Below are positions 52,922 to 63,731 of a DNA stretch of 64,000 bases, one piece after another; positions within the stretch are counted from its first letter, which is position 1; the number at the start of each line of letters is the position of its first letter. Source of the stretch: Pseudoalteromonas shioyasakiensis (lineage in GTDB: Bacteria > Pseudomonadota > Gammaproteobacteria > Enterobacterales > Alteromonadaceae). The stretch spans positions 2,190,001 through 2,254,000 of the forward strand of contig NZ_CP077770.1 of NCBI RefSeq assembly GCF_019134595.1, read 5' to 3'. Under the pieces are notes generated by a model that ran no database searches, had not been told where the DNA came from, and saw only the letters and a program-made list of their open reading frames with translations. A program made the position numbers and the translations under genes.

Positions 52922-53548
52922 TTAATCACCTTGGCTTTGGTCGTCAACTTCAACACCTTCAGGAATAGTAAATTCAAAGGTTTGAGTTGCAAGTGCTTCG
53001 TTTACTTTAGCCTCTTTAAAAGTAAATAAAGATTGCTGACCAGAGGTATCTAGTACTGTCAGTGATGCTAGGCCTTGCTCTTTAGCATTAAAGCTAATGT
53101 CTAGTTGCTCAACTTGGCTCTCAACGCCTTTGTTTGGTGTGACGCTAAAACCTGCATCGGTTGCCACAACTTGGTATTTAGCCCATTGCTCTGGATCTTT
53201 TGAGGTCAACAATACAAACGGAGTTGAATCAATCAGGCTGTGGGTATTCATAATCGTTACTTGCTCAGCAAAGCTGTCGAAGTAATAAGTTTTGTCGCCA
53301 TTTGACACAAACAAGGTATCGTCTGGGCTTTGTTGCTGCCAGCGGATCATCATAGGTTGCTGCAGGGCAATATTCCCCTCACCTTGCATGATAGCTTCGC
53401 CTTGCGAATCGGTAACCTGCTGTGAAAACTCTGCTTTAAAACTTTTAATCGCAGCCAGTTGTTGTTGCAACGCTTCGCTATCGTCTGCAAAACTTTGACC
53501 GCTTAATAAACAACCCATAATTAGGGCTAGGTATTTAATTTTTTTCAT
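52922..53548 (-). CDS. lolA: Outer-membrane lipoprotein carrier LolA
   Basis: A 208-residue periplasmic protein. It has a signal peptide (residues 1-21, [21 protein letters not shown]). Conserved segments are FKAEFSQQVTDSQGE, GNIALQQPMMIRWQ and a hydrophobic half-barrel. It ferries lipoproteins from LolCDE to LolB. The first base of its start codon overlaps the stop of ftsK. Confidence 0.92.
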   Translation of the reverse strand: MKKIKYLALIMGCLLSGQSFADDSEALQQQLAAIKSFKAEFSQQVTDSQGEAIMQGEGNIALQQPMMIRWQQQSPDDTLFVSNGDKTYYFDSFAEQVTIMNTHSLIDSTPFVLLTSKDPEQWAKYQVVATDAGFSVTPNKGVESQVEQLDISFNAKEQGLASLTVLDTSGQQSLFTFKEAKVNEALATQTFEFTIPEGVEVDDQSQGD

Positions 53549-56040
53549 TAATTTGCTCCACCATTTGGCACTAAGACTTCGCGGGCACCGTTGTGTCCTG
53601 GTGCGCTAACAATGCCTGATGTTTCCATTTGTTCAACTAAGCGAGCTGCGCGGTTATAACCTACACGAAGCTTACGCTGTACACTCGATACCGACACTTT
53701 GCCGGTTTCAATTACAAATGATACTGCTTCATCGTAAAGCGGATCTGACTCTTCATCACCGTCTTCACTGGTTTCTCCTGGTAATAAAATTTCTTCTGTG
53801 GCATCGCCATTTAAAATTTCATCAATATAATTTGGTTTGCCACGTTTTTTCCAATCATCTACGACCGCATGAACTTCGTGGTCGTCTACAAACGCGCCAT
53901 GCACACGCACTGGTACACTGGTACCTGGCGGTAAGTAAAGCATGTCACCCATACCAAGTAAGTTTTCAGCGCCTTGCTGATCTAAAATGGTACGCGAGTC
54001 AATTTTACTTGAAACTTGGAACGCCATACGGGTTGGAATATTCGCTTTTATCAAACCTGTAATTACGTCAACCGATGGGCGTTGTGTTGCTAACACTAAG
54101 TGAATACCCGCAGCACGGGCTTTTTGCGCGATACGTGCAATCAACTCTTCCACTTTTTTACCCACGATCATCATCATGTCGGCAAATTCGTCAATGACCA
54201 CCACAATACTTGGTAGTTTATCTAGCTCTTCAGGGCCATCGGCCATACCGTCGGTGTCTTTAAACAGTGGATCTAGAATCGGTTGACCCGCTTCTTTGGC
54301 ATCCAACACTTTTTGGTTGTAACCTTTTAAATTACGCACACCAAGTGCCGACATAAGCTTATAACGACGTTCCATTTCGCCTACACACCAACGCAATGCA
54401 TTGGCTGCTTCTTTCATGTCGGTAACAACTTCACATAATAAATGTGGGATTCCTTCGTACACAGAAAGTTCAAGCATTTTCGGGTCGATCATGATCATAC
54501 GAACATCATCAGGGCCCGATTTGTATAGTAAGCTTAATATCATTACATTAACGCCCACTGACTTACCTGAACCTGTGGTACCCGCAACAAGTAAATGTGG
54601 CATTTTGCCAAGGTCAGCACACACCGGCTCCCCAGCAATGTCTTTACCTAACACCATAGTCAGTGGTGATGGGTTTGATTCAAACTTAGGCGCGTTAATA
54701 ACTTCGCTTAAACGCACAATTTCACGGTGTTTGTTAGGCAGCTCTAAACCAACATAGGTTTTACCCGGAATAACTTCTACTACACGCACGCTTACAGCAG
54801 ACAGTGAACGCGCTAAATCTTTCGCTAGGCCAGTGATTTTAGCTACTTTAATACCCGGCGCTAAATCAAGCTCAAAGCGCGTTACAACCGGACCTGGGTA
54901 AACACCCACAACCGCAGCTTGAATGTTAAAATCAAGTAATTTGGTTTCAACTAGACGCGAAATACCATCAAGCTCTTCTTGAGATAATGGGTTTTTCGCT
55001 TTATCTGGGCGGTCTAATAAATCAAGTGATGGTAACGGGTTTGTAGGCGGCTGCTCTTCAAGCAGTGCTTCAAACTTTTCTTTTGCCGTTGGTGGTGGCT
55101 CATATGCAGGTTTTGGTTTAGGCATAGGGCGCGCAGGCGAAACAACCGTTGTGACAGGTTTTTCGGGCTCAACAACTGGGCTCTGATCAAGCGCATTCAG
55201 TGCCGATACGGTATCGAATGATTCATCATCAAGGGCACTAAAACCAATTTCTTGGTCAAGAATATCATCAAGCTCATCAAAGCCTTTAAAGTCATCATCG
55301 GCTTTTTCAGCAGGCTTTTGCTGTGCTTTAGCTGGCTTTGGCTCTTCTTCATCAGCATCATTAAAGCTAATAGCTGGCTCGTTTTCTGGCTCTACAAAGT
55401 TAGCGTCTGGCTCTGTAGTGGCAATATCTTTAACGGCTTCTTTTTCACGATGCAGCCACGCAGAAAATTGCTCACGTAAAAAGTAAAATGCTTTCATTAC
55501 CCACTTGCCGACAAAATCGACAAATTGCACCCACGAAATACCGGTTAATAGGGTTAAACCAGCAAAGAAAAAACACAGTAATAAAATTGAGGTGCCGGTA
55601 AAATTAAAGGTTGGCATCATTGCTGTAGCAATAACATCCCCCACTACCCCACCAGATGAAAAGTTATAAATATCATCAAAATTAATGCTGCTGATGGCCG
55701 TTGCTGAAGTAATAAACAGCGCAAAACCAATAACACGTAAGGCAAGCGTGGTGTAATCAAGCTGGAAAATACGGTGTGGCTGTTTAAACAATAAATAACC
55801 GAACAATTGAATAGCAACAGGCACTAAATAAGCAAGCCAGCCAAAAGTGAGTAATAGGATATCTGCAACCCAAGCTCCCGCTGTGCCGGTAATATTCTTA
55901 ACATTAACAAATTCACCGGTTTGCGACCATGAAGGGTCCGCAGGATCAAAACTGATTAATGCACATAAAATAAATACTGCAGCAAAGGTGCTGATGATTA
56001 GCCCCGTTTCTAACAGTCTTTGAACACCATTTAGGCGCAT
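53548..56040 (-). CDS. ftsK: DNA translocase FtsK
   Basis: An 830-residue septal DNA pump. Four N-terminal membrane helices (residues about 15-180), an acidic Pro-rich linker (about 200-340), the RecA-like motor with Walker [10 protein letters not shown] (about 483-491) and Walker [13 protein letters not shown], and a C-terminal gamma winged helix (about 767-830, [14 protein letters not shown]). It aligns chromosome ends for XerCD. The linker is short compared with E. coli FtsK (1329 residues). The same gamma domain occurs in the prophage RdgC fusion. Confidence 0.97.
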   Translation of the reverse strand: MRLNGVQRLLETGLIISTFAAVFILCALISFDPADPSWSQTGEFVNVKNITGTAGAWVADILLLTFGWLAYLVPVAIQLFGYLLFKQPHRIFQLDYTTLALRVIGFALFITSATAISSINFDDIYNFSSGGVVGDVIATAMMPTFNFTGTSILLLCFFFAGLTLLTGISWVQFVDFVGKWVMKAFYFLREQFSAWLHREKEAVKDIATTEPDANFVEPENEPAISFNDADEEEPKPAKAQQKPAEKADDDFKGFDELDDILDQEIGFSALDDESFDTVSALNALDQSPVVEPEKPVTTVVSPARPMPKPKPAYEPPPTAKEKFEALLEEQPPTNPLPSLDLLDRPDKAKNPLSQEELDGISRLVETKLLDFNIQAAVVGVYPGPVVTRFELDLAPGIKVAKITGLAKDLARSLSAVSVRVVEVIPGKTYVGLELPNKHREIVRLSEVINAPKFESNPSPLTMVLGKDIAGEPVCADLGKMPHLLVAGTTGSGKSVGVNVMILSLLYKSGPDDVRMIMIDPKMLELSVYEGIPHLLCEVVTDMKEAANALRWCVGEMERRYKLMSALGVRNLKGYNQKVLDAKEAGQPILDPLFKDTDGMADGPEELDKLPSIVVVIDEFADMMMIVGKKVEELIARIAQKARAAGIHLVLATQRPSVDVITGLIKANIPTRMAFQVSSKIDSRTILDQQGAENLLGMGDMLYLPPGTSVPVRVHGAFVDDHEVHAVVDDWKKRGKPNYIDEILNGDATEEILLPGETSEDGDEESDPLYDEAVSFVIETGKVSVSSVQRKLRVGYNRAARLVEQMETSGIVSAPGHNGAREVLVPNGGAN

Positions 56041-56181
56041 AGCTCCCTATTCCTTATTATTCTTTACTGATCGATTAGCAGTGAAATACCTTAGCAGGAA
56101 ATGCCGTTTGATGCACTTTATCTTAGCCTTGATGGACTGATAATGAACAAGTTTTTGTTACTCAATATGTATTTTAACAGT

Positions 56182-56661
56182 TTAGGCAATATATGGGCGA
56201 ATAATGACCCCTTCTTCACCTTTTACTTCTTCCATTACCACATAAGTTCGGCTTTCACTGACATTTGGTAGTTTTAGTAGAATATCACCCAGTACATTTC
56301 GATATTCCGACATATCATTTACACGTGTTTTTAATAGAAAATCGAAATTACCCGACACTAGATGGCATTCAATTATTTCGTCGTGCTTTTTAACCGCAGC
56401 GTTGAACTCTTCAAAAACATCTGGTGAGGTTTTGGTGATGGTTACTTCTACATAAACCGACAAACCTTGGCCAAGTTTAGCAGGATCCACTACTGCTTTA
56501 TATCCGAGTATATAACCCTCTCTTTCGAGCTTTTTTACCCGCTCCAAACAAGGGGTGGCACTTAGCCCTACACGCCTTGCCAGCTCTACGTTAGAGATCC
56601 GACCATCGAGCTGTAATTCCATTAAAATTTTACGGTCTATTCTGTCGAGTAATTGATGCAT
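56182..56661 (-). CDS. lrp: Leucine-responsive regulator Lrp
   Basis: A 159-residue AsnC/Lrp regulator. The helix-turn-helix is GRISNVELARRVGLSATPCLERVKKLEREG; the C-terminal RAM domain has YVEVTITKTSPDVFEEFNAA and ECHLVSGNFDFLLKTRV. The whole chain is close to E. coli Lrp, and adjacency to ftsK is conserved. It is divergent from ald, whose promoter it probably controls. Confidence 0.92.
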   Translation of the reverse strand: MHQLLDRIDRKILMELQLDGRISNVELARRVGLSATPCLERVKKLEREGYILGYKAVVDPAKLGQGLSVYVEVTITKTSPDVFEEFNAAVKKHDEIIECHLVSGNFDFLLKTRVNDMSEYRNVLGDILLKLPNVSESRTYVVMEEVKGEEGVIIRPYIA

Positions 56662-56803
56662 AAGCCAAACCAGAGTTTTGCACTGTTTAAAATATATTTT
56701 TAGATTATATCACTAGATTACCACTTAAAAAAGGTGAGACACACTGGCTGGTCATGAATATAATAGTCAAAAATTTTATCCCGTTCTATTAAGGCGAAAA
56801 ACT
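56662..56803. promoter_or_regulatory. Shared lrp-ald control region
   Basis: A 142-base AT-rich gap between divergent genes, with repeated A/T tracts typical of Lrp-family binding (AAAATATATTTTTAG). AAGGCG precedes the ald start. Lrp-type control of ald is known in other bacteria; here it is inferred. Confidence 0.45.
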
Positions 56804-57925
56804 ATGATTATTGGTGTACCTAAAGAAATCAAAAACCATGAATACCGTGTAGGTATGGTTCCTGCGAGTGTTCGTGAACTAGTAAACCATGGCCACCAAG
56901 TGTTTGTTGAAACTGATGCTGGTATGGGCATTGGCTTCACTAACGAAGATTATGTTGCAGCTGGTGCTGAAATTTTACCAACAGCAGCAGACGTTTTTGC
57001 TAAAGCTGAAATGATCGTTAAAGTAAAAGAGCCACAAGCTGTTGAGCGTGCAATGTTACGCGAAGACCAAATCCTATTTACTTACCTTCACTTAGCACCG
57101 GATCTTCCACAAACTGAAGACCTAGTTAAAAGTGGCGCAGTGTGTATCGCTTACGAAACAGTAACTGATTCACGTGGCGGTTTACCTCTTCTTGCTCCTA
57201 TGAGTGAAGTTGCAGGTCGTATGTCTATCCAAGCTGGTGCACAAGCGCTTGAAAAATCAAACCACGGCCGTGGTATGTTACTTGGTGGTGTACCAGGTGT
57301 TGAGCCAGCTAAAGTTGTTGTTATCGGCGGCGGCATGGTTGGTCGTAGCGCAGCGCAAATGGCTGTTGGCCTAGGTGCTGATGTTGTTGTTCTTGACCGT
57401 AACATCGACGTACTACGTGCATTAGACGCACAGTTCGGTAATAAAGTTAAAGCTATCTACTCTACTGCTGACGCATTAGAAAAACACGTACTAGAAGCTG
57501 ACCTTGTGATCGGTGGCGTACTAATCCCAGGTGCAGCGGCGCCTAAACTAGTTACAGCTGAGCACATCAAAGCAATGAAGCCTGGTTCTGCAATCGTTGA
57601 CGTTGCAATCGACCAAGGTGGTTGTATCGCAACTTCTAAAGCGACAACTCACGCTGATCCTACTTACATCGTTGATGACGTTGTTCACTATTGTGTTGCT
57701 AACATGCCAGGTGCTGTTCCACGTACTTCTACGTTCGCACTTAACAACGCAACATTACCGTTCATCATCAACCTTGCTAACAAAGGCTACAAGAAAGCGC
57801 TTCTTGACGATGCAAACTTCTTAAAAGGCTTGAACGTGATCAAAGGTAAAGTAACTTATAAAGAAGTAGCTGAAGCTTTCAACATGGAATATGTTGACCC
57901 ACGTACAGCAGTTGAAAATGCTTAA
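56804..57925 (+). CDS. ald: Alanine dehydrogenase
   Basis: A 373-residue NAD-dependent enzyme converting L-alanine to pyruvate and ammonia. The start [20 protein letters not shown] is the family signature with substrate-binding Arg and Lys; [17 protein letters not shown] is the NAD-binding Rossmann motif; catalytic His lies in YLHLAPD. Codon use is strongly biased, suggesting high expression. A perfect terminator follows. Confidence 0.96.
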   Translation: MIIGVPKEIKNHEYRVGMVPASVRELVNHGHQVFVETDAGMGIGFTNEDYVAAGAEILPTAADVFAKAEMIVKVKEPQAVERAMLREDQILFTYLHLAPDLPQTEDLVKSGAVCIAYETVTDSRGGLPLLAPMSEVAGRMSIQAGAQALEKSNHGRGMLLGGVPGVEPAKVVVIGGGMVGRSAAQMAVGLGADVVVLDRNIDVLRALDAQFGNKVKAIYSTADALEKHVLEADLVIGGVLIPGAAAPKLVTAEHIKAMKPGSAIVDVAIDQGGCIATSKATTHADPTYIVDDVVHYCVANMPGAVPRTSTFALNNATLPFIINLANKGYKKALLDDANFLKGLNVIKGKVTYKEVAEAFNMEYVDPRTAVENA

Positions 57926-57940
57926 TTAGCATTGTGAAAC

Positions 57941-57970
57941 AAAAAAAGCAGCGATATCGCTGCTTTTTTT
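57941..57970 (+). terminator. Terminator after ald
   Basis: A perfect 30-bp palindrome, AAAAAAAGCAGCGAT and its complement, giving T runs on both strands. It can also serve the convergent rluB gene. Confidence 0.9.
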
Positions 57971-58023
57971 ATGCCTGTTTGCAAGTGAAGTGCTCTACTT
58001 GCAAACAAGTTTGAAAATAGTTT

Positions 58024-58896
58024 TTAACGACGCTTAGTTTGTTTAGCGCGTTGATTGTGCTTTTTAACCGCCTTACGGATTTGGTTAATTTTGGCACGTT
58101 TGTCTTTACGCTTTTCAGGAATAACCGACAGCTTAGTTTGCGTTTCGCGCCCTAGTTGTACTGTTTTACGTAAATAGTTAACCGTGTCTAAATCAAGTTC
58201 AGCCCAACCACCTTGTGGCAAGCGCTTATCAAGCTCTAATTTACCGTAACGAATACGGATAAGACGCGATACTTCAACATCTTGTGATTGCCATAAACGA
58301 CGTACTTCGCGGTTACGGCCTTCTGTTAAAGTCACATTGAACCAACGGTTGATACCTTCACCACCCATAGGTTTGATGTTCAAGAATTTTGCAGGGCCAT
58401 CTTCAAGCTCAACACCTTTAGTTAAAGTGCGTAGCGTTTCGTTAGTCACTTCACCAAACACACGAGCTGAGTACTCACGCTCTACTTCGTAGCTTGGGTG
58501 CATTAAACGGTTAGCAAGTTCACCATCGTTAGTAAACAGCATTAAACCAGCGGTATTAATATCTAGTCGGCCAACTGCAATCCAGCGTTCACCATCGACA
58601 CGTGGTAAACGGTCAAATACCGTACGACGGCCTTCAGGGTCTTTACGTGTACATAACTCGCCTTCTGGTTTGTTATACATAAGCACACGACAAATACGGT
58701 CGTCTTTGTCTTCAATTTTTACCACGTGACCGTCAACTCGAATTATATCGGTTGCTTCAACACGGTCACCTAAACGTGCCACTTTACCATTCACGCTCAC
58801 ACGGTTGGCATCGATGTATTTTTCCATTTCACGACGTGAACCCACGCCAGCACGGGCTAATACTTTTTGTAACTTTTCAGTTTCTACATTACTCAT
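58024..58896 (-). CDS. rluB: 23S rRNA pseudouridine synthase RluB
   Basis: A 290-residue enzyme making pseudouridine 2605 in 23S rRNA. An N-terminal S4 domain ([22 protein letters not shown]), then the RsuA-type catalytic motif with [17 protein letters not shown], where Asp is catalytic. The basic C-terminal tail is typical of RluB. It overlaps scpB by four bases, a common arrangement. Confidence 0.92.
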   Translation of the reverse strand: MSNVETEKLQKVLARAGVGSRREMEKYIDANRVSVNGKVARLGDRVEATDIIRVDGHVVKIEDKDDRICRVLMYNKPEGELCTRKDPEGRRTVFDRLPRVDGERWIAVGRLDINTAGLMLFTNDGELANRLMHPSYEVEREYSARVFGEVTNETLRTLTKGVELEDGPAKFLNIKPMGGEGINRWFNVTLTEGRNREVRRLWQSQDVEVSRLIRIRYGKLELDKRLPQGGWAELDLDTVNYLRKTVQLGRETQTKLSVIPEKRKDKRAKINQIRKAVKKHNQRAKQTKRR

Positions 58897-59483
58897 TCAG
58901 ATAGTTCTCTCACAGAAGGATCGCTCAATAACTGGTTGATTTTACTCTCCTGAAGTTCAGGTAACGGCGGTAATTCATCTAAACCAGCTAATGAAAAATA
59001 ATCTAAGAAAGCGGATGTTGTGGCATACAACGCTGGGCGCCCAGGCACCTCTTTATGGCCAACAACTCTAACCCACTCTCTTTCTAATAAGGTTTTAATA
59101 ATTCCTGAGCCAACAGCAACCCCCCGTACTTGTTCAATTTCACCACGGGTAATAGGTTGTCTATAGGCAATCAAGGATAAAGTTTCTAGTAGTGCTCGTG
59201 AGTATTTAGGTGCGCGCTCTTGCCATAAGTTTGCCAGCCAGGGCGCTAAACTAGCGCAGGCTTGAAACCTGTAACCGCTGCCTACTGCAACAAGCTTAAT
59301 GCCTCGGGTTTGATAATGCGTTTGAATTTGTTCAATTGCATTATTAATGCGCGGCATAGATACGCTTAAATCAGCTAATACTGTCTCTTTTAAATGACGT
59401 TTAGACACAGGTTTTCCAGCAACAAAAATCGCGGCTTCTATGATTTCGACTAACTGTTCATCACTGATACGTTTTGTGGCCAT
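58893..59483 (-). CDS. scpB: Segregation and condensation protein ScpB
   Basis: A 196-residue protein with two winged-helix domains ([40 protein letters not shown]) that help SMC-ScpA condense the chromosome. The [18 protein letters not shown] end is the family signature. scpA is not next to it in this window on the downstream side. Confidence 0.92.
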   Translation of the reverse strand: MATKRISDEQLVEIIEAAIFVAGKPVSKRHLKETVLADLSVSMPRINNAIEQIQTHYQTRGIKLVAVGSGYRFQACASLAPWLANLWQERAPKYSRALLETLSLIAYRQPITRGEIEQVRGVAVGSGIIKTLLEREWVRVVGHKEVPGRPALYATTSAFLDYFSLAGLDELPPLPELQESKINQLLSDPSVRELSE

Positions 59484-59560
59484 CGCTACTAAAGGTCATT
59501 TTAAATCACTAACGCTCTATTATGACAGAAGTCGGCCAAGGTTGGAAAAATTATTGTAAA

Positions 59561-59585
59561 AAAGCCAGTGTAAAACACTGGCTTT
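59561..59585 (-). terminator. Terminator after the EF-hand gene
   Basis: Eleven-base stem AAAGCCAGTGT/ACACTGGCTTT with a three-base loop. The minus strand continues TTTTTTACAA. Confidence 0.85.
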
Positions 59586-59613
59586 GGGGGATATTTATGA
59601 ATGGATATTGAAA

Positions 59614-60135
59614 TTAGCTATTTTTAACCATTTCAAGGGCATCATCTTCGGCAACGTCGCTGCCATATTTGCTAATGTAATTAACAAACTCAGTGCGGCT
59701 TACACGCTTATCTTTGTTGCTATCCATATAGCCAAAGTGATTTGCGATATCGTCGTCATCGGCTTCTTCAATAGAAACATAACCATTTTTGTCGTTATCT
59801 AACGATTTAAAGTCATTTTCGATTGGGTCAAATTTAGCGATTTCAGCTTTAAATGCTGATTCAGATACCTCACTATCAGTTGCTACCTTGCCCGTATTTA
59901 ATTGCATGTATGCATTAAATTCAGTACGGCTGATTTGCTCATCCATATTGGTATCGATATTTGAAAAATGATCCCAAATTGCATCATCGTCAGCTTCTAC
60001 TTTAGAGATATAACCGTCATTGTCATTATCTAGGCTGCCAAAATCGCTATCGATTTTTGCTAAAGAGTTACTTGCAGAACATGCTGAAAGACTTAGTGCT
60101 GCTAAAATTGTTGATGCTAAAGTTAACTTGTTCAT
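59614..60135 (-). CDS. EF-hand calcium-binding lipoprotein
   Basis: A 173-residue lipoprotein with lipobox LSAC (Cys 19) and four EF-hand loops: DNDNDGYISKVE, DTNMDEQISRTE, DNDKNGYVSIEE and DSNKDKRVSRTE. Loops come in two similar pairs, so the gene arose by internal duplication. In loops two and four the central Gly is replaced (Glu, Lys), which may lower affinity. It should sit in the periplasm, anchored to a membrane. The role is unknown. Confidence 0.85.
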   Translation of the reverse strand: MNKLTLASTILAALSLSACSASNSLAKIDSDFGSLDNDNDGYISKVEADDDAIWDHFSNIDTNMDEQISRTEFNAYMQLNTGKVATDSEVSESAFKAEIAKFDPIENDFKSLDNDKNGYVSIEEADDDDIANHFGYMDSNKDKRVSRTEFVNYISKYGSDVAEDDALEMVKNS

Positions 60136-60295
60136 AAGACATTTCCTTGTAGTCGATTAGATTCACTTCGACTGTTACAAGTTGAATGCCAAAATGCCTT
60201 ATTGGCTAAAATCAAGCACTTACAGCTCGGTTAAGTTGAGGTTAAGCCTATGATTTAGCAAGCTTTTCATGGAGTGCTGTAATTTTTTCATAAAA

Positions 60296-60317
60296 AAAGC
60301 GCTCCGAAGAGCGCTTT
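60296..60317 (-). terminator. Terminator after the DUF3718-like gene
   Basis: Nine-base stem AAAGCGCTC/GAGCGCTTT with a four-base loop and T runs on the minus strand. Confidence 0.85.
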
Positions 60318-60341
60318 TTACAAATAACAAAAATGCCGCTA

Positions 60342-60773
60342 TTAGATAGCTGCGTTTTGGTAACGCTTAACGAAGTCTGTTACTGCTTCGCCGTTACATT
60401 TTAACGTATTTAAGTTACCAATTTTTTCACGCACAGGTGTTAAACCTTTTTTAAGTGCAGTGATGCAAAGTTGAGTTTCTTTTTGCTCATTTTTAGCAAA
60501 CACTTCAACAGCTGCTTTAGCTGCTTCTTGTGATTGTGCTTTTTTAGCAATTTCACGGATGTCAGTACCGTTACATAAAATGCTTTTTGAAAAACGTGAC
60601 ATTGAAATGCCATGCTTTGCTGCTTCTTTACGTGCAGCGGTAAACCCTTCGTTCGCACTTAAGCTACATAACTTTGACTCAATACGGTTATCAGCTGAAA
60701 AGTAGTGCGGGTTGCTTGCTAATGAGCTGAATGAGATACATGCAAGAGAAAGCATCACTAATTGTTTTTTCAT
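60342..60773 (-). CDS. Secreted DUF3718-like protein
   Basis: A 143-residue protein with a signal peptide (residues 1-19, ending SLASN). Two internal repeats each have a Cys, a helix and an ILCNGTDI or LKCNGEAV ending, the pattern I associate with DUF3718. It is basic and periplasmic. Function unknown. Confidence 0.65.
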   Translation of the reverse strand: MKKQLVMLSLACISFSSLASNPHYFSADNRIESKLCSLSANEGFTAARKEAAKHGISMSRFSKSILCNGTDIREIAKKAQSQEAAKAAVEVFAKNEQKETQLCITALKKGLTPVREKIGNLNTLKCNGEAVTDFVKRYQNAAI

Positions 60774-61016
60774 GGTTTACCTTTAAATAGTACATAATAT
60801 GAACGGATGGTTTGCGCGCATTATATAAACAAAAATCAGTAGATCAACTGAATTATTTATTTAATTTAATAATTAATAGTGAGTTAACAATGTTTTTAAA
60901 TTAAGCAGCAATTGATCAACATTTACCCAATTTGATTTTCGTAATTAGCTCATGAATAAGCCCTAGTTTGATGATAGAATTGCGCTAAACACTGAAACAA
61001 AAATAATAGGTGCACC

Positions 61017-61826
61017 ATGAAGGTAATCTCATTTAACATTAACGGCCTGCGCGCTCGTTTACACCAATTGCAAGCCGTAATTGATAAACATCAACCAGAT
61101 ATTATTGGCTTACAAGAAATCAAAGTACATGATGAGGCCTTCCCTCTCGAAGACGTGCAAAAAATGGGTTATCACGTTTATTTTCATGGTCAAAAAGCGC
61201 ATTACGGCGTGGCAATGTTATGTAAACAAGAGCCAAAATCAGTTGTTAAAGGCTTTGCTACCGATACTGACGAATCACAGCGTCGTATGATCAGTGTTAC
61301 CGTGACACAAGAAAATGGTCGTGACCTAACGGTGATGAATGGCTATTTCCCGCAAGGCGATAATATTGCCCACGAAACCAAATTCCCTTACAAGCGTCAA
61401 TTCTATAAAGATTTAATGACTCACTTAGAAGATAACCACACGCCAGAGCAAGATGTTATTGTGATGGGCGACATTAATATTTCACCAACCGATCTCGACA
61501 TTGGTATTGGTGAACCAAACCGTAAGCGCTGGTTAAAAACTGGTAAGTGTTCGTTCCAGCCTGAAGAGCGTGAATGGTTAAGCACTTTATTAAACTGGGG
61601 CTTTAAAGATACCTTCCGTGAACTTTACCCAGAAAAAACCGAGCAATACTCGTGGTTTGATTACCGCTCAAAAGGGTTTGATGACAACCGCGGTCTGCGT
61701 ATTGATGTGATCTTAGCAACCCCAGCTCTTGCTGAGCGTTGTGTTGAGTCTGGTATCGATTACGAATTGCGTGGTATCGAAAAACCATCTGATCATGCGC
61801 CAATTTGGTCAACATTTAACGCATGA
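61017..61826 (+). CDS. xthA: Exonuclease III
   Basis: A 269-residue AP endonuclease and 3'-5' exonuclease of base excision repair. The start [32 protein letters not shown] (metal-binding Glu), [13 protein letters not shown] and the end [11 protein letters not shown] (catalytic Asp-His) are the family motifs. Length matches E. coli XthA (268). It overlaps the next gene by four bases. Confidence 0.95.
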   Translation: MKVISFNINGLRARLHQLQAVIDKHQPDIIGLQEIKVHDEAFPLEDVQKMGYHVYFHGQKAHYGVAMLCKQEPKSVVKGFATDTDESQRRMISVTVTQENGRDLTVMNGYFPQGDNIAHETKFPYKRQFYKDLMTHLEDNHTPEQDVIVMGDINISPTDLDIGIGEPNRKRWLKTGKCSFQPEEREWLSTLLNWGFKDTFRELYPEKTEQYSWFDYRSKGFDDNRGLRIDVILATPALAERCVESGIDYELRGIEKPSDHAPIWSTFNA

Positions 61827-62473
61827 TAGACACACTGCAATGGCAGCTCCCATTGTGGAGCTGTGTGGCTATAATAGTTTGGCTCAGCTTTGATAAACAA
61901 AGCCTGTCACATTTGCTGGCAACACCGATAAGACAAGTGGGTGTGCTCGCATGTGCTTTAGTACTTGCTGTACTGTGGCGCATTAAAGCGGGGATATTGC
62001 CAGGCCTCGAATTGCATATTTTAGGGGTCACTGCTGTGACCCTGATTTTAGGTTGGCGACTGGCTATTTTTGCAAGCCTTCTTGCAAGTTTACTCTTGGT
62101 ATTAGTCGCTCAGTTGCCAGTATCAATGCTGCCAGTGCATTTATTGTTTACTGCTTTTTTACCAATTACATTGAGCTATTTGTGTTTTGTGCTTTGCTAC
62201 AGCTATCTGCCAAGACACTTTTTTATTTATATCTTTGTATGCGCGTTTTTAACTGCTGCTGTTATCGCCTGTATTAAAATACTTACCAGCGGTGTGTTTT
62301 ATTACTTGCTAGGTGATTACAGCTTTATTGAGATTTCAGAAAACTATCTGATCCTGTGTGCCATAATTTGGTTTCCAGAAGCAATGCTCAATGGCATGGC
62401 CATTACCTTGATGATCACGTATCGCCCTCATTGGGTTAAAACCTTTTATGATAAGGACTATTTAGACTCATGA
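61823..62473 (+). CDS. Integral membrane protein, ECF/CbiM-like (COG3235)
   Basis: A 216-residue protein with about six membrane helices. [26 protein letters not shown] resembles the substrate-binding end of CbiM-type energy-coupling permeases (cobalt/nickel). No cognate ATPase gene is nearby, and the usual N-terminal metal-binding Met-His start is absent (MIDTLQW), so transport substrate is open. It is coupled to xthA and rlmA. Confidence 0.6.
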   Translation: MIDTLQWQLPLWSCVAIIVWLSFDKQSLSHLLATPIRQVGVLACALVLAVLWRIKAGILPGLELHILGVTAVTLILGWRLAIFASLLASLLLVLVAQLPVSMLPVHLLFTAFLPITLSYLCFVLCYSYLPRHFFIYIFVCAFLTAAVIACIKILTSGVFYYLLGDYSFIEISENYLILCAIIWFPEAMLNGMAITLMITYRPHWVKTFYDKDYLDS

Positions 62474-63267
62474 GTCTTCACTATCACTGCCCGCTTTGCG
62501 GGCTTGAACTTACTCTAACCGATAAAACATACCGTTGTGACAACAACCACAGTTTTGATATCGCCAAAGAGGGTTATGTCAATTTACTTCCCGTGCAAAA
62601 TAAAAAGTCTAAACAACCGGGTGATAACCTTGAAATGGTGCAGGCTCGCCGCGCTTTTTTAAGTACCGGGCACTATTTGTTTTTACAACAAGCTTTAGCA
62701 GAGCTAGTGGCCTCTCTCGAACCAAGTTCAGTGATTGATTTAGGCTGTGGTGAAGGCTTTTACACTCAAGCAATTGCAGCGCAGTCAAGTGCCGATGTAT
62801 ATGGTGTCGATATTTCTAAGCCCGCGGTAAAATACGCCGCTAAGCGTTACGAAAATGCGCATTTTAGTGTCGCGTCGATTAGCCAAGCCCCTTTTGCAGA
62901 TGCGCAGGCTGATGTGCTTGTTAGTGTGTTTGCCCCTTTATTTGCACAAGAACTTGCTCGCCTTGCCAAACCGCAAGCTAGTTTACTTGTTGCAAGCCCT
63001 GGTCCTTGGCACCTTAAAGAGTTAAAAGCGTTTATTTATGCTGATGTGAAACCGCATACAGAGATAGAACCACCAGCAGGCTTCAGCAAAGAGTCGATAA
63101 ACTTATTAGAGCAACAGGTGCTGTTGTCTGTCGATGAGATTAAACATTTAATTATGATGACGCCGTTTGCGTGGAAGTTTCGACCAGAGCATTGGCTACA
63201 GATAGAGCAACAAGGCCCACAAAAAGTAACGTTATCGTTTTATGTGAGCCAGTTTATTCGCGATTAG
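62470..63267 (+). CDS. rlmA: 23S rRNA (guanine-745-N1)-methyltransferase
   Basis: A 265-residue enzyme. The N-terminal zinc ribbon (CPLCGLELTLTDKTYRCDNN) and the following KEGYVNLLPVQNKKSKQPGDN are RlmA signatures. The SAM site is VIDLGCGEGFYTQ. Methylates G745 of 23S rRNA. It overlaps the membrane gene before it. Confidence 0.9.
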   Translation: MSLHYHCPLCGLELTLTDKTYRCDNNHSFDIAKEGYVNLLPVQNKKSKQPGDNLEMVQARRAFLSTGHYLFLQQALAELVASLEPSSVIDLGCGEGFYTQAIAAQSSADVYGVDISKPAVKYAAKRYENAHFSVASISQAPFADAQADVLVSVFAPLFAQELARLAKPQASLLVASPGPWHLKELKAFIYADVKPHTEIEPPAGFSKESINLLEQQVLLSVDEIKHLIMMTPFAWKFRPEHWLQIEQQGPQKVTLSFYVSQFIRD

Positions 63268-63710
63268 AAGTGTTCTTTAGTGAAGGCTTTGTCCATTTTT
63301 TCGAACATGTCTTTTAATAATTGAGCTAAATCAGTATAGCGTGGTTTTTCAGTCGTTAATTGTGACTGATAACCATGCGCCTTCATTTTACTGTGCAGCT
63401 CGGTATACCAACTTAGCATTGCTGGCTCTAAACGGGTTTCTGCACGGCGGCCTAGCCACAACAAACCTTGAAGCGGTAGTGATAAAAAGAATATCGCGAT
63501 AGTGATAGCTTGTGGAAAATAATCACTACCTAAGTAATTCACTTGCATAAATACGGTCAGCATTGCCAATATTGGCATCACTGTAATTGCCAGATCAGTG
63601 GCCTTGATCACTCTAAATTCGGCAAACAATGGAGCGAGCTCTTGTCGCATCGGCCATTTTTTTGCGTACTGACGACCTGTTTGCACTTGTGACATGACAC
63701 CTTTTTGCAT
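63264..63710 (-). CDS. yfbV: UPF0208 membrane protein YfbV
   Basis: A 148-residue protein with two membrane helices (ITVMPILAMLTVFMQVNYLG; AITIAIFFLSLPLQGLLWLG). GRQYAKKWPMRQELAPLF and the LLWLGRR segment match E. coli YfbV, linked there to insulation of the Ter macrodomain. The ATG with GGAG five bases before it is chosen; 63695 is an alternative. It overlaps the convergent rlmA end by four bases. Confidence 0.85.
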   Translation of the reverse strand: MQKGVMSQVQTGRQYAKKWPMRQELAPLFAEFRVIKATDLAITVMPILAMLTVFMQVNYLGSDYFPQAITIAIFFLSLPLQGLLWLGRRAETRLEPAMLSWYTELHSKMKAHGYQSQLTTEKPRYTDLAQLLKDMFEKMDKAFTKEHF

Positions 63711-63731
63711 CATCACTCCTAGGGTTTTCAA

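Noticed and set aside
53619..54062. 147-codon plus-strand frame opposite ftsK
   Set aside because: Antisense to a conserved core gene; composition is a reflection of the ftsK coding bias.
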